Shown here in pieces: positions 41,684-62,884 of a DNA stretch of 64,000 nt (the first letter of the stretch is position 1; the number at the start of each line of letters is the position of its first letter). The notes under the pieces were generated by a model that ran no database searches, was not told where the DNA came from, and worked only from the letters and a program-made list of their open reading frames with translations. Source of the DNA: Eutreptiella sp. 'Long Island Sound 2002' (Eukaryota; Euglenozoa; Euglenophyceae; Eutreptiales; Eutreptiaceae); NCBI GenBank assembly GCA_964036045.1, contig OZ038382.1, positions 150,176,961 through 150,240,960 of the forward strand, given 5' to 3'. The translations under genes and the position numbers were made by a program.

Positions 41684-44600
41684 AGGTAAGCTGACCAGTT
41701 AACTCCCGACTTTCGGTGCTGAACATTTTTACATGGATTGATGCCAACAAAGATTTGAAGTTTAAGATACTCAATTTGGATGTAGAACTTGAATTATAAC
41801 TCCCAGATGCATTATTCACCTTACTGCTGCAGCTGCAGCCAAGCTGACAAAATGCCGTAAAAGCGGTGTCGCAGCCGCCGGACCTTATTATTCCCGCCCG
41901 GTGATTACGTAATTAGGCAAAATTGTTCAAGAAATAACATTGAATCGCAGTCTTTTTTAAACTATTTTCGTTAGTTTAATGATTAAATGCCTCATGCCTT
42001 ATGCCTTATGCGTTGTTTGCTGCGTGCAGCACAACAAACTGCCGTGGACGGCCGTATTCCTCTGTTGCGCAGGCCGTGCTGTCTGTTGACCTATGCGCAA
42101 CCCACGTAGAAGCAAGAAAACAGCCCGCAGAAACATCAAACGGTGGTGCACAAACAACAAAGTGGCACGTAAGCACAAGGAACCGAGCAGTAAGAGCAAA
42201 GGACGAACTGGTCAGGTAAGCGAGCAGCAAGGTGCGTTGCAAGTGGAAGTGTGTAGCACGTAAGGACAGGCACACAGAGCCCGTTGGAAGACAGAGACGT
42301 TGGAAGACACAGCGCGTGTCCCAACCCAAGTTCTCCTGCCGGTGAGCCTCAAGAGCTGTAGCTAGCAACACTGCAAGTCTGCAGCAAGCAAGGACACGCA
42401 AACAGCAACAGACAGTGTCGTAACCCAAGTGCATCTGCCGGTCACTCTGATGAGTCATTCTGATGAGGTGCATCATCGTCATTGCCATCTGCCTGCTAGG
42501 TTCCGCGCCAAGGGCTGATCACGCACCTCACGCAGCCGCCACGCAGGGTCGCCACTACACTTATGTGCTTATCCTTTGCCAAACAACCCAAGCTTTGTGA
42601 TGCAAGCAGTGGCCAAGGTTGTTAGTGGACAAGCAAGCTTGGCTTCGTGTGCACACCGCTATCCTGTCAGTGACAAGATAATCCGAAAGGGTGTCCGCAA
42701 CTACATCAGTGGAGAAGTGGTGCAGCTTGAACGAAGGGGACCAAAGCCTGCGGTTGATGATGGGAAGATCGCCGCTTGGTTGGAGGCACAGCGCAAGGCC
42801 AGTCTCTCTCCCTACAAGTATGTAGATGTGACTAGAAGTGCAGTGTATAGCCGATGATGTTTCAGCACGACAGCAATGCCAAGTGTACTGTGTTCTCTAC
42901 ACAGCAAAGGTTGTAGAAGAGGCGGTCAAGATGGCTCTAGACCACGGAGTCAACGGACACCCAACAAAACTAACATCCGGGGACAAGTGGTTCAGACTTT
43001 CGAAGAAGCGCCACCCGGAATACACATCCCGCACACCGAAGTTAGTGGAGTCCGACCGTGCAGATGCGCGCCTGACAACAGCAGAGTGGAAAAGATTCTT
43101 CCTCGAAGTGGTCCGCCCTCTGTACAATGAAATTTGGTTCGAAGAGTCGCGCATTTACAACCTTGATGAGTCGGGGTTCTTCCACCAATTCATCACCAAC
43201 TCTGGGGCCCGGAAGGTCATCCCCAAGCGTGGGTGCAACGATGTGTATCGCCGGCGCGGCTATGGACGCGAACACATAACGGGGATCGCTTGCATACGTG
43301 CTGATTGAATTGGAAGTGTGCCATTGACGTTGATTTTCAAAACCAAGAAAGTGAAGGGTGACTGGTTTCGCATGCTTCTACGCCAGTGGTGTTGCTAGGG
43401 AATGGGACAGGGTGGACCACAGTGTTTGACTTCCAGGTTTACTTGGAAAGAGTGTTCCAGCACTACACCGGATGTTCGGACACAGAGGATGGACGGGTTG
43501 TTCTGCTGGTTGACGGTTCAAAGACGCACCTGACTGCGGAAGTGTTGGTCGCGGCAAAACAACTTGGAGTCTTCCTGATCTGCTTCCCATCGCACTCAAC
43601 CGACCTTGTGCAACCTCTCGATGTCACCATTTTCGCATCGCTGAAGCGCAAAATCCGCAGGGGCCAAGATCGCTGGGTCCGTTCGCATCAGAGACGGTCA
43701 CTTACGCATAGCCGGTTTGTGGAGCTTGTCACTCGTGCTTGGGGTAGTGTAGCCGGAACTACTCCAGTGAAGGAGTCCTTTCGTGTCACTGGACTATTCC
43801 CACTGTCCTTCGATGAGTTCATGGAACATGCCCCAGTTCCTCGCATTAGAGATGATGTGCCTGCTCCGAACATTGGAATTGAGCCCCCCGATGAGGGTGT
43901 TGCAAACGCATCAGGCAACAACGACCCCCATCCACAGATGGTTGATGCCTCCTCACAAGTTTGCTCACGCGCCATCAACTGTGCCATGCGCGACGACCCG
44001 ACTGTGATGAAATTTGGTGGCCTTGTCACCAGTGAGGAGTTTATTATGGCGTGCACTCCCGCAAATTCTACATGGCCTGCAGCGGCACAGCCCTCAGGGG
44101 AACAATGTCCCAGAAGAGCAGCACATCGTACCGCTTCTACCGGGACCTCACCGTCACGACGGAGAGCTGTTGCTGTAAACGATGACGATCCACCAAAACC
44201 GTGTCCTGCAGTGCCTTCCACAAGAACGCGGTTGCGACGAGGTCGATTTCTGGTCAACCACCAGGACCGCCGCAACACCGAAAACCATGCTCGCGCCGAA
44301 CGGGCAACCAAACGGCTGCAGCGGGAGAGTGACTCTGACTCCGATAGCGACGCACCAGCCGCAAAACGCATCTGCTCAGATTTCGAAGTGCAGCTCTTTC
44401 TAAGCGCCGTCTCCGGAATGTCAGATTCATGACTGTGTTTTCGTTTGCTATCAGGTGAACACTTCATTTGTACCCCATTCTCGGATCCATAGATTTGCGA
44501 TGTTTAGAGCCATGCAAAACAGATGTGCATGGCCGCTGATATGATGTGCAGCCAATTCTGAGGTGTATTTTTTAATATATGTTTAACGATTGGACTGTTT

Positions 44601-45565
44601 GTACCCGGCGTTGCATCTCAGGCTCCATTGTGTGGTTTGAGTCCTGGCAGGAGTGATTGCCCTGAAACTTGATTGAGCAACTTCGGAGAGAAGTACATGT
44701 TGCAACATTGGGGTATTACGGCTTATTTTCTTGCAAGTATGCAAGGGGATAGAGGTGCAATTCTCATTGGTTTTTTATTAGCAGAGAAATGGAAATGCAA
44801 TATAGCGAAGAGGCCAGATTTTATAAATGATAAGGTAGAAAACATTTTATCTGAATGGCACCATGGTTTCGAAAAATAATGGACAACAACAATCACTGCA
44901 GAAAACATTTTGTCCGCATGGCACACTGGTTTGGATAAATAGTGGACAACAACAGTTGCGGCCAACCAGCCAAACAGCCAAACGGCCAAACAGAAAAAAA
45001 AAACTTGAAGGCACAACATTCCGGTCACACATTTCTAAAACCATTAATAGTTAACCTTCAGAAGAAAAACGCAAAACATGTTTGATGTACCAGGGATGTA
45101 CCCGGGGAACAAAGAGACACCGGGGACATGCGTTGTAACCTGATTGTACAATCTGCTCTGCAACATTCCGCAAACTGTTTGTAAAATCCTTAATGCATGT
45201 AGGTTCCATACGTTGGGTACCTGAGAGGTGTGTGTGAAGAGAGGACAATAAAAGATTTTGTACACCTCTTTTGAGAATGTTTTTGATACATGGCGTGCTA
45301 GAGGGAAGCCATTGAAAACGTTTCAAAACCAAAGGGGTTTCTGAAAAGTAGACCATACAAAGATCAAATACATAATGTACCATTTGTACATGAGGGCGAG
45401 CAGGGACCAATGATGTAACAACCAATGGCCAATAGTGTACAATGCCAGCAAATACTAGGCTTTTTGGTCCCTGACCAATTTTTTCCTGTGGGGAACAATT
45501 GGGTCTTGGGGTCAAATGACCCCAAGAAGAAATTGGTAGGGCGGCATGCTTTGGTCAGCTTACCT
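41684..45565 (+). mobile_element. pogo-like DNA transposon with TIRs and TA target duplication
   Basis: AGGTAAGCTGACCA at 41,684-41,697 is repeated inverted at 45,552-45,565. Each end is flanked by TA (41,682-41,683 and 45,566-45,567), the hallmark of the Tc1/mariner/pogo superfamily. The 3.9-kb interior carries one plus-strand transposase (42,576-44,432) with several breaks, and noncoding sequence on both sides (including a two-copy ~60-bp repeat at about 44,835-44,965). Confidence 0.82.
42576..44432 (+). pseudogene. pogo-type DDE transposase, frameshifted
   Basis: The N-terminus (42,576-42,857) is a helix-turn-helix region (AVAKVVSGQASLASCAHRYPV). A CENP-B-like second HTH follows (VVEEAVKMALDHG..., about 42,910-43,030). 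The DDE core has NLDESGF (about 43,160) for the first Asp, LVDGSKTHLT (about 43,505) for the second and VQPLDVTIF (about 43,615) for the third. The C-terminus is Arg-rich. Breaks: TGA at 42,855 with a frame change near 42,860-42,900, TGA at 43,306-43,308, and a one-base shift near 43,370. The acidic triad survives, but no intact protein can be made. Confidence 0.88.
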
Positions 45566-45879
45566 TAATGAGCATCACAATAAAAATGGTGTAAAACCAT
45601 GAAAAAATTGCAAAAGGTTGCCAATGTGAGCTCGACAGCCACCACAAAGATGCAAGAGGTACCAAGCATTGGTCCCCACCACGTGTACACCGATGGCACA
45701 AGCTGGAAAATACATGCACAAATAATTTTTTTTGAGTTTTGATGAGATTTAGAGTCGCAAGCTTTTTAACATCTCAGAACCCAAGCCGAAGCCAAAGCCA
45801 GCTCCAAGGTCCAATGTAGCACAGAAGCCTGGCCCCAAGGGGCATCACAAACAGGAATTCAGAAGGCTCCAAGCAGTGG
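45566..45879. other. no gene seen
   Basis: Short noncoding stretch between the pogo-like element and the second SINE copy. Confidence 0.4.
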
Positions 45880-46075
45880 TGAGGCTCATCGCTGTCACAC
45901 AACCGCCGGTCGAATGGTAACGCAGCCGACGCAAAGTTTTCGGTCAGCGGTTGGAATCGTGGTCGGCTGACTGTTGGCGGCGGCGGCGGCGGCGGCGCCA
46001 TATTCACCCGACCGGGGCCCGAACCGCCGACCAAAAAGACTCCGGTCAGCTGTGTTTACTACAATGTGTACTAGG
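45880..46075. repeat. palindromic dual-tRNA SINE, copy 2 (short)
   Basis: Left arm GGTCGAATGGTAACGCAGCCGAC (plus) and right arm GGCCCGAACCGCCGACC (complement of a B-box half) flank a (GGC)n run at about 45,975-46,000. It matches the core of the copies at 37.4 and 54.0 kb but lacks their long tail. Confidence 0.6.
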
Positions 46076-46899
46076 TTTTACCAAATGCCCCTGCCAAGCG
46101 TCCTACTAAGAAGGCAAAACCACCACCCAAGAGTGCTGCCCAAAGCATTCTAGTAGAAAGGGAAGAGCATGTGCAAGAGTTCAAGGTAAAGTGGAGCAGG
46201 ACCAAAAAGTTTTACACCGAGCCGGTCAAGGAGTAGGTCTTAGTACATTGGCAGCCCTTTGAACGCATCTTATGCTGATTGCTTTCCGTTTAGCTCCAAT
46301 TTCTATGCCTACAAATGTGCATGTACGGTGGTGGTGCGGTTCCCCAGGGGGGGGTGGGGGACCGTCACTTGGTAACCGTCCCCAGGAGGTGGTGGGGGAC
46401 CGTGTTCCCTATGGTGGGGAACGACAAGGGGGCGGGGGGGGGGGGGGGTTTCAAGCACTACTCAGTCGGTGCACAAGTTTGCCCATAATTGCATGCTTAA
46501 GTGTTGCTCTTTCCAAATGTCTTCAGATGATGGGTCAACATAGGCCGACTCGGGTGCACACAGGAAAGGATGCTGGTTCTGTATTTGTTTGGGTCATGTC
46601 CAAGAATCCATGGCACTCCAGCCCTTGTCCACAATGAAGGCGTCTTGTGCATCAGTTGCACAATGACAAGTTCCTATGCCATCAAGTGGGTTGCATTATC
46701 CATCATCCTCATGTAATCTAAAGTGTACTGCAACAACACGTTCAGAAAATGCATATGGCATCAGGCAATCTTGTTGGCAGTGGTGTCATACTGGGCGTCC
46801 TGTTGTCCCTAGATGCAACGCAGTGGGAACCAGTCGTTTCTATTGCATGTTGCCTGCAACCGCGGGGCAGGGACGTGGGGGTAGCGTTATCCGTTATTT
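46076..46899. other. noncoding, G-rich patch
   Basis: 46,335-46,450 is G-rich with several G4-G8 runs and a G15 run (46,434-46,448), able in principle to form G-quadruplexes. No gene seen. Confidence 0.4.
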
Positions 46900-47165
46900 T
46901 ATTTTTTTTTAGATGCGGATTATTTTTTTTAGAAGTTGTATTTTTTCTTAGATCTCAAAGTCTGTTCCTGAAACGTTGTTTTATTTTTTTTAGATTTGCA
47001 GCGGATTACTTTTTAGAGAGCCATCTAAAATTTTGGTCACTTTCGACCTTTTTTTTTAGATGTTTTGTATTAAATGTTAGATGTTTTGTATTTCTTTTAG
47101 AGGTTCTATTATTTTTTCACGCATCCAAAAAAAATTTTTCGCATCTAAAAAAAATTATTATCTCA
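46900..47165. repeat. T-rich inverted-repeat element (MITE-like)
   Basis: TTTTTTTTAGATGCGGA near 46,906 is mirrored by CGCATCTAAAAAAAATTA near 47,139-47,157, giving a foldback of about 260 bp. The sequence right after it (47,187-47,225, CGCCTGCGCTTGATCCAAC) recurs at 54,420-54,457. Confidence 0.5.
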
Positions 47166-47225
47166 ACAAAACGCACTATACGACAGCCTCGCCTGCGCTT
47201 GATCCAACCGACCCTCTTCGAGGTG

Positions 47226-47995
47226 ATTTTTCAGAAAAACCACCAATTTCACGGACAACTCCCCAGGCGATATATGGAAAATTGAGCTTATTGTGGGGCC
47301 AACTACGGGTGAATGATCAATGTTCTAAAAAAATAAGCATTTTACTATGGTCATTTTCTACTCAACGCTGGGTGGTACAACAATTGGTGATCCCTGCAAC
47401 AACTGGTGACATTTCCCTTACTGCTAAAAAAAACTCTCTGATCCGTTCTGACCCCAAAAACTGCTTGTGCTGAACACTTTGTGTGCCAACATGAACTTCT
47501 CTATTTACGATCACCATCTTGGGCTTGGACGGCGTAAAAAAGTGACTGAATAAAAAAAATTTACATTTTGGCAACGAGCATAAATGCAGCAGCTGCACTG
47601 TTGGCACAGGCATACTTAGGGTATTGACAAAGACACAGCACAGGAGCAGACAAACCAGAAATATTGCTTGGGGTCAATTGGGTGAAAAATCCTCAAAAAA
47701 AAGTCAAAACAACAACAAATCTGATGAGCCACAGGTTCAAAGTGAAACAATAGAATACTAAAGGCAGATGAAGAAAACATGACACTCCCAATTGGGGCTA
47801 GATGCAGTCAATGGAAATGTGCATGCTGAGCGTCTTACGATTCTTACCTGCACGCACACATTGCAATGTGTTGTACTGCAAAAAAGAAAATTCAACTTGA
47901 AATTCATGATTACTGTTGCATCTGTGGGTTAGGAATGCAAGTGGATTAGGAATGAGGCAACTGCTGATTGCTGTATGGGTCATAATAAGGTGAGC
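47226..47995. other. no gene seen
   Basis: AT-rich sequence with short ORFs only; no repeats of note. Confidence 0.4.
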
Positions 47996-49062
47996 AGAAG
48001 GTAAGTGGTCCCGGGCGTAAAACCACCCCCAAATGGGGGATAAAACCACCCTTAAAACCACCCCGGGTGGTTGTATGCCCACTTTTATGGGGGATAAAAC
48101 CACCCCTTTTGGGGGATAAAACCACCCCTTTGGGAGGATATAACCACCCCTTATGGGGGATAAAACCACCCCCCCTTGTTAAAACCACCCCCTTCGGGGG
48201 GATAAAACCACCCCAGGGTGGTTTTATGCCACCAAAGCATAAAATGACACAACACGGCAAAACAAAGCAAAACAATCTAAACCAAAGAAATCTGAAGAGT
48301 GCACTGTGCGAAACGATACTTATATGGCTTGATAGCATGATATCCACACACTTACAAACCCCTCCATAACAAAAACCTCCTGGAGCCGGGTCATCCCTGT
48401 CATACCAGGTTCTGACTGAGCAGCAACAATTCCACAACTTTGCCTCAGGGCACTGAAAGCCTGCAGGCCCTAAGGCGATGCTTATTCCATCAATGAATTG
48501 GTATCGGACGAAGATTCAGGCCTCCTGTGCAGTAGCCCACTCCAGGGCAAGCCCTCTGCATTAGCCCCCCCCCCCCCCCCCCGCCTCCCCCCCAACTCCA
48601 TACAAGTCTTTCATGTGTCTTCCACTGTGCTCGTTGTGTGTGGTCACCAGGACTTCTTCCTTTGTGCTTGAGTAGGACGTGTGAACAACTTGCGGAATAA
48701 TAATACAGATGCTTTGCCAACCAGCGACACAAACAAAAATCCCTCCCTGGCACCTGGATGATCCCTGATTCCCTCATCCTTGATCCCTGACTCATGACAC
48801 ATTCTCTGGAAGTAAAGCAGGGTGCAGAACGGGGTGCGTTGACAAATGAACACCAAAGGAGTGATAAAACCCCCCCAATGACCAAATCGGGGGATAAAAC
48901 CACCCCTTTGGGGGGATAAACCCACCCCTGCAAAAGGGGGGATAAAACCACCCCCAGGTGGCATAAAACCACCCCAGGGGTCAAAAATGGCCAAAAAGGG
49001 GGTTGGGGGTGGTTTTATCCCCCATTTGGGGGTGGTTTTATACCCACGACCAAGAAGGTAAG
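47996..49062. mobile_element. 1,047-bp TIR element (MULE-like MITE) with 10-bp target duplication
   Basis: The element at 48,006-49,052 is flanked by AGAAGGTAAG on both sides (47,996-48,005 and 49,053-49,062). Its 46-bp termini are inverted copies with four mismatches, starting TGGTC..GGG and including TAAAACCACCCCCAAATGG. The terminal motif GGGATAAAACCACCCC is repeated many times in subterminal arrays (48,036-48,230 and 48,885-48,985). There is no transposase ORF, so it is non-autonomous. A 9-11 bp duplication is typical of Mutator-like elements. A C18 run lies inside (48,565-48,582). Confidence 0.85.
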
Positions 49063-49614
49063 ATGGTTTTAGTGTTGTATTTTCTTGGCAAAACATCTGC
49101 CGACACAACAATGCCTCAGGGAATATTTCTGAGCAGAATAATGTCTGGTTCTTTTGTTTGCTGGCACAGACGCATGTGTCTAACATTCATCTGCCACTGC
49201 TGAAGTCATCTGGTGTCCCCATTCCAGGTCTCCTTGCCTGACCTTGCCCGCCCTCAAAAAATTCATGCCATGTGACCCAGCTCCCCAAAAAAGAAAAAAT
49301 TGGCTTCACTCATGACAATGAGAACCGTTACTTCAGCAATTGTTCGGCGGGGCGCAAAAAATCCGTTCACGTGGTGCGTGCAAATGGAAAGAGAGACCAT
49401 TAGTATTGTTTGTTGTTGGTAAAATGCCACTGATGGTTTTCAGCCCAAATACAAAGTGCAGCAGGTCAGGTTAAAACACTTTCCAAGACGTTATTTTTAT
49501 CAAAGGGTCAAAACCCACTTGGAGTCAATGGTCAGAATCCACAATGATGAGGAAGATGGATGACGATCTCTCTTCAGCACCATATCCCAGCAGCAATCGT
49601 GCAGGTACATGTTC
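49063..49614. other. 3' flank/UTR of the kinase gene, nothing else seen
   Basis: No repeats or ORFs of note. On the minus strand this lies just downstream of the kinase stop codon, so part may be its 3' UTR. Confidence 0.4.
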
Positions 49615-58605
<8,991 letters not shown>

Positions 58606-59987
58606 TCACCATCGCTCTCGGTGTGGGCTGGGCGCTGCACGTGTGGGCCTGGTCGTCACTGGCACGTGTGGTTTACGTGTTGCCGGTGCGTGTGATCGTG
58701 TGCGCTGTGCAATTGGCTGGCATCCCGGTGCTGATGGCCGTCGTGGCAGTTTCCCGCTTTTTTGTGCCGGCGTTGTGGTGGGCGCTCTGGGTTGGTGCAT
58801 TTCTGGTGGTATGGATGTGACCTCTTCTTGCACTGCACGTTTGAGTGTGGTGGTCTGTAGGTCATCCCATACCGCACTGAGCCTAGTGTCTGGGCGTAGT
58901 TGGGTCAGTGTATACACAGGTTGCGTGACTGCAGGGTCCAGTACGCAATGTTTAGCTGGTACCGGTACCATCCATTCTTGCAGGCGCATAACCTCGGACC
59001 ATTCCCTCACCCCTGGCACCTGTCTGTATATCTGCCTGAGATGCGAACTGCACCACACTTTCGGGTACCCCTGGAGCGTGAATTCCCAGGCTATATGGGA
59101 AATATTGGATTCGACGCGCTGCGGTGACGTGGCAATATTCACCGCTTTCTTGCCACTCGCGATGGCCAGCGCTCTGACCAGCCCGGGTCCCATAGGGTCA
59201 GAGCACGAGGGGAAACATCTTACCTGCGGGTTGTCTGTGAGCCTGCCATTTAACACCTTGTTTTTCAGGCCCCACTCGATCCTGTTGCCCTGACACCATA
59301 TTTCTGCTTCCAAAAACGTGAGGCTACGCCCCAACTGTTCAAAATCCAGACCTACGCCATATAGGTTAGTTAGGAAACGTTTGAGGTGGTGGGCCCAGTA
59401 CTGGCAGTGTTCCAGTGGACACAGGAACATAATGTTGTCCCTGAAGCGGGCGAGCTTCAGGGATAGGGGTACAGTGGTTCCCCATGGAACCGTGCTTTCA
59501 TCTGCCAAGAGGCAGATATCTGCGTCCTGCGCGCTGGTGGGACCACCGATGGCCGTACCACCCTGGCGCATCAGGGTGTCTCCCATTATGAACAGATCGT
59601 TTAAAAACAAATTCGCAAAAGTCATTTCTAAATACTCATCCATGCGGTACGTGTTCCACAGGTTATGGCCCTTGATACCCACAGTATCCATACTTTTGTC
59701 AGATGTCTTTCCTACAGACAGATGCACATTTTTGCGGAGCCGCAGCAAATCGAGTTGCGGCTTCCAACGCTGGAGCAGCCGTTTGTGGGCGATGACGATC
59801 TTATCCCTGCTGAGTGAGGGAAACATCCTGACGACGTCAAGTTCCCCCCCCCCCCCGACGGGGTTAGCAGACTGTAAAAAATATAGTCACGGGCGGGTTT
59901 GAGGAAACCCTCGATAAGGTGGCGCTGCGATAATACTTTCAACGTAAAAAACGAACAGGTGTAGTGTTTTTCTAACAGAGATGACAT
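58606..59987 (-). pseudogene. Penelope-like reverse transcriptase with FRDN motif
   Basis: The N-terminal frame (59,987-59,857) leads through a G12 run, where one indel shifts it, into ELDVVRMFPSLSRD (motif A position). Then come FANLFLNDLFIMGD, RQGGTAIGGPTSAQDAD (motif B), RFRDNIMF (motif C) and LTFLEAEIW...IEWGLKNKV. The order and the FLE/FLD...K end resemble Penelope-like elements. The usual Y-x-D-D is F-R-D-N. About 100 C-terminal residues are Pro/Thr/Arg-rich with no GIY-YIG endonuclease. A TAA precedes the main frame, so this copy is broken unless the G-run length is wrong. Confidence 0.62.
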
Positions 59988-60009
59988 CCTGGAGACCTGT
60001 TTCAGCGGG

Positions 60010-60494
60010 CGTTCAAGCGGATGCCATGCATGTCCTCTCCACTGGGGACGGGGATGCTTTTATTTTTCGCCGCGCACGCTGTGTTTGGTGTTGTCTGCCA
60101 TTTGTGACGTTGGGTGTGTGCAAGGTGTACGGACTGCCCAGACCCTGGGCCTCCGCTCTGTGTGCTGCATCGCGTACTGCGGTTTCAGCAAGACGCAGTA
60201 GCTGTTCACGCACCGGAACTTGTTAGATGTAGTGTCTGGTTTGGGCAACCTGTACCCTTTCATCCAGGGAATCGCCCGCGTCAGATGACGGCGTGCATTG
60301 GACACTTTATGGCATTTGCGTAGCGCAGGCGTGACGAGGCACAGATAGTAGTAGTATATATACATGACACATTGGTTGCCTAACATACGTTTATGAGGTT
60401 TCGCCGAAACGGTGTTGGTTGGTGGGCTTTTTCGCCGAGGCTCTAGTGCAACCTTTTTCTCGTCCGTTGATGTCTCACGCATGAGGTGTTGCAA
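60010..60494 (-). pseudogene. probable 5' part of the same RT element
   Basis: Two overlapping minus frames carry plausible coding (LRKCHKVSNARRHLTRAIPWMKGYRLPKP; EQLLRLAETAVRDAAHRAEAQ) that would join with a frameshift near 60,215. They lie just upstream of the RT and have no domain I can name. Association rests on position and orientation. Confidence 0.3.
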
Positions 60495-61255
60495 TTAGCG
60501 CCCCCTTTTCATGGATGCCATATTCCTGGATTTCCAAGGCTTGACGGTACCACAAACCTATTAACCTCACCATCGGAGCGTCCCTGTTTTTACTTTTCCC
60601 ACTTTCATCGTGCTTAGTCTTGGTTTGTGTCTTGGGGGTTTGGTTGCTTCTTGGGGGGAGCTCACGGTCGCAGGCGGTCACAAGCGGTCGCAGGCGGTCG
60701 CGGGCGCTCGAGATGCCCTTTTTTGCTAAAAAAAACCCCTTTTGAGGGCTCCACGTGCAGAATTCCGGGGGTGCAGAATTCAGGAGCCTGGACCCGTGGC
60801 CAGCATCAGACTAAAACAAAAAAACCCTTGTTGCACCAGCAGGGCTATTCCCGGTGTTGCTTGAGTTGAGCACCATGTTGCACCGTTCCTCTTGCATTTT
60901 TCAACTCAGCACATCAAAATACATCATTATACCTTCCATGGTTTTTGGTTGTAGTGACGATATGTTGGAACTATGCCCGGTTCTCCCCCAAACCCCAATT
61001 GGTGACCTGTGTATTCTGCACATACAGCCCAAAATCCTGGAAGCATCCGACTTGCGCCCTGAATTCCGTGAATATGGTCACCTACCCCCCCCCTCAACCC
61101 ATACATATCCGAAATACCCTTTTCTTGGAGATTCCAAAAAGGTATAACATACCCCTACCTACGGAACAACATTTTTCCGAAATTCAGCCCGCACCGGAAG
61201 AACCCTGCTAAATTAACGAATAGACCCCCGCCCCCCTGTCCAACACCCATATATA
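60495..61255. other. noncoding, short GGTCGCAGGC repeats
   Basis: 60,662-60,710 contains GGTCGCAGGC/GGTCACAAGC units of 10-11 bp. No gene seen. Confidence 0.4.
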
Positions 61256-61440
61256 TATTACTGCACCCCTCTCCCCGTAAATCTAGCTAACAAGCAAGCA
61301 AGCAACAACAACAACAAGCACTTCTCCTTTCCATTTTGGCCATCGCTCCGGGCTCTACTCTAATTTGGCCATCCTAGAGCCTAGGTGGTGGCCTTGCCAA
61401 ATCCAAGTTTTGAGCCAAAAACTAACCAGTGGCACCCCGG
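61256..61440. repeat. truncated copy of the 63.4-kb inverted-repeat MITE
   Basis: TATTACTGCACCCCTCTCCCC and the following sequence through CCTTGCCAAATCCAAGTTTTG match the reverse complement of 63,550-63,728. Similarity stops near 61,440, so this copy lacks its second terminus. Confidence 0.7.
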
Positions 61441-62500
61441 GGCGGGGGCGCCAAATCGGGAGGTGCCCTCCCAAAACTGCGCATGTTGCGCCCCAAAGCA
61501 GCCTTTTCTGGCCCGAAATGGCCCCGAAACCAACTGAGAACGGACAAACGAAGGGAAACGGTTGCTACAGGCCACGTGCGCCTTCGTTGTCCCGTTACTG
61601 AGAGCCCTCTGTTGCCCTCTAACTCCACAATATGTCCGAGAAACGGCCCAAAAATGGCCAAAATGTGCGCCGTTTGTGTCAAACAGGCCCAAAACCAAGC
61701 ACGGGCCGTATCTTGGGCTACGTGGCTCAAAACCGAATTCCGAGGGCACCCAGTCCACCCGCAACCCCCCACCTTTTGTGGTTTCCAAGCCTCAGAATGG
61801 CCCAACGAGCCACCTAGACCCCCGTACCAGTGGCCCCTTGGTGGAGCCGGAGGGCAGGCCAGCTCGCGTGCGGTTGGGGCCAACGGTGGGTCCACCGGGC
61901 TCCCGGGGCGAAAAAAATGATTTTTTCAAAGTTTTTCCTAGACCATTTGGGATGCTCAAACAAGTGTTTTTAGGCCGTTTTGAGCCCATGGTGATGCGTT
62001 TTGGCCCACGGAAAATCCCAAAATGCCTTGAAAAGGGGCCACTTTGGGAGCAAAATAGGGTGAAAAATGGGTCAAAAACGTGTTTTTCCAAAAGTGATCG
62101 TGGACCGTTGGGGGTGCACAAACAAATGAAATGAGCCCATTTTGAGCTCGTTTTGACCGAGTGTACCCCCTTCCGCCACATGTATGCACCAAGTTGTGCC
62201 CTTCGCACGTATGTTTGCACCCACTATGTACGGCCTATTACACAGCGGATCGAACTCGAGGCATAGGAAAGTGCGTGTTGGGGAAACCAACACGCAAGCG
62301 CAGCACCCAATGTGTATTACGCATTATATACTTGGGCCGCAAGCAAGGGAGGGGCATAGTCCATATCAACGGACGCTGCTTCCAAAGCACGGTGCACCCA
62401 GGATTCAGCCAACACCTGCCTACGATCCCACAGCGCATTGATGCATTCCACAATGAATCACGCACAACCCACGCCACACCCATGGGGGTGAGGTAGCCAC
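61441..62500. other. GC-rich noncoding sequence
   Basis: Overlapping ORFs on both strands without domains. Words such as GGCCAAAA, GTTTTGAGC and CAAAAACG recur irregularly. I see no gene. Confidence 0.35.
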
Positions 62501-62680
62501 TTCTACCGAGATTGTTGTGTATTGCTACATAACCCCTACATTCTCGGGGGTCTCCAACAAAGGGGAGAAAATCAGGTGTGGCTGCCTCACCCTTGCCTTT
62601 TTGGGGGCCCAAAAGAGGGCAGAATGGCTACGTAACCCCTGCGGTCTCGAGAGTCCCCAAAACGGGGTTGAATAAAGGCC
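62501..62680. repeat. short repeats around GGCTACRTAACCCC
   Basis: Two local copies (about 62,527-62,580 and 62,626-62,672) of a unit with CTACATAACCCC/CTACGTAACCCC, TCTCGGGGGTC and CCAACAAAGGGG, also present at 54,925-54,985. CCCC(A)nGGGG makes a small hairpin in each. Confidence 0.5.
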
Positions 62681-62884
62681 CTCACCGGGCCGGTCGAAAA
62701 AAGCTCCTAAGGGCGGTCCTTGACAAAAAAAAAATATGGGTCCCAAAGGACCACCCCAATCAGAAGTGGCCCACAAGTGGGCCCAATGGCTACATAAGCC
62801 CGGCTGTCTGGGGGGGGGGGTCCCTAATGCTTCAGAGCGGGGGACAAGATAAAGAGTGGCCAACAAGTGGCCCAAGTTCTAAAG

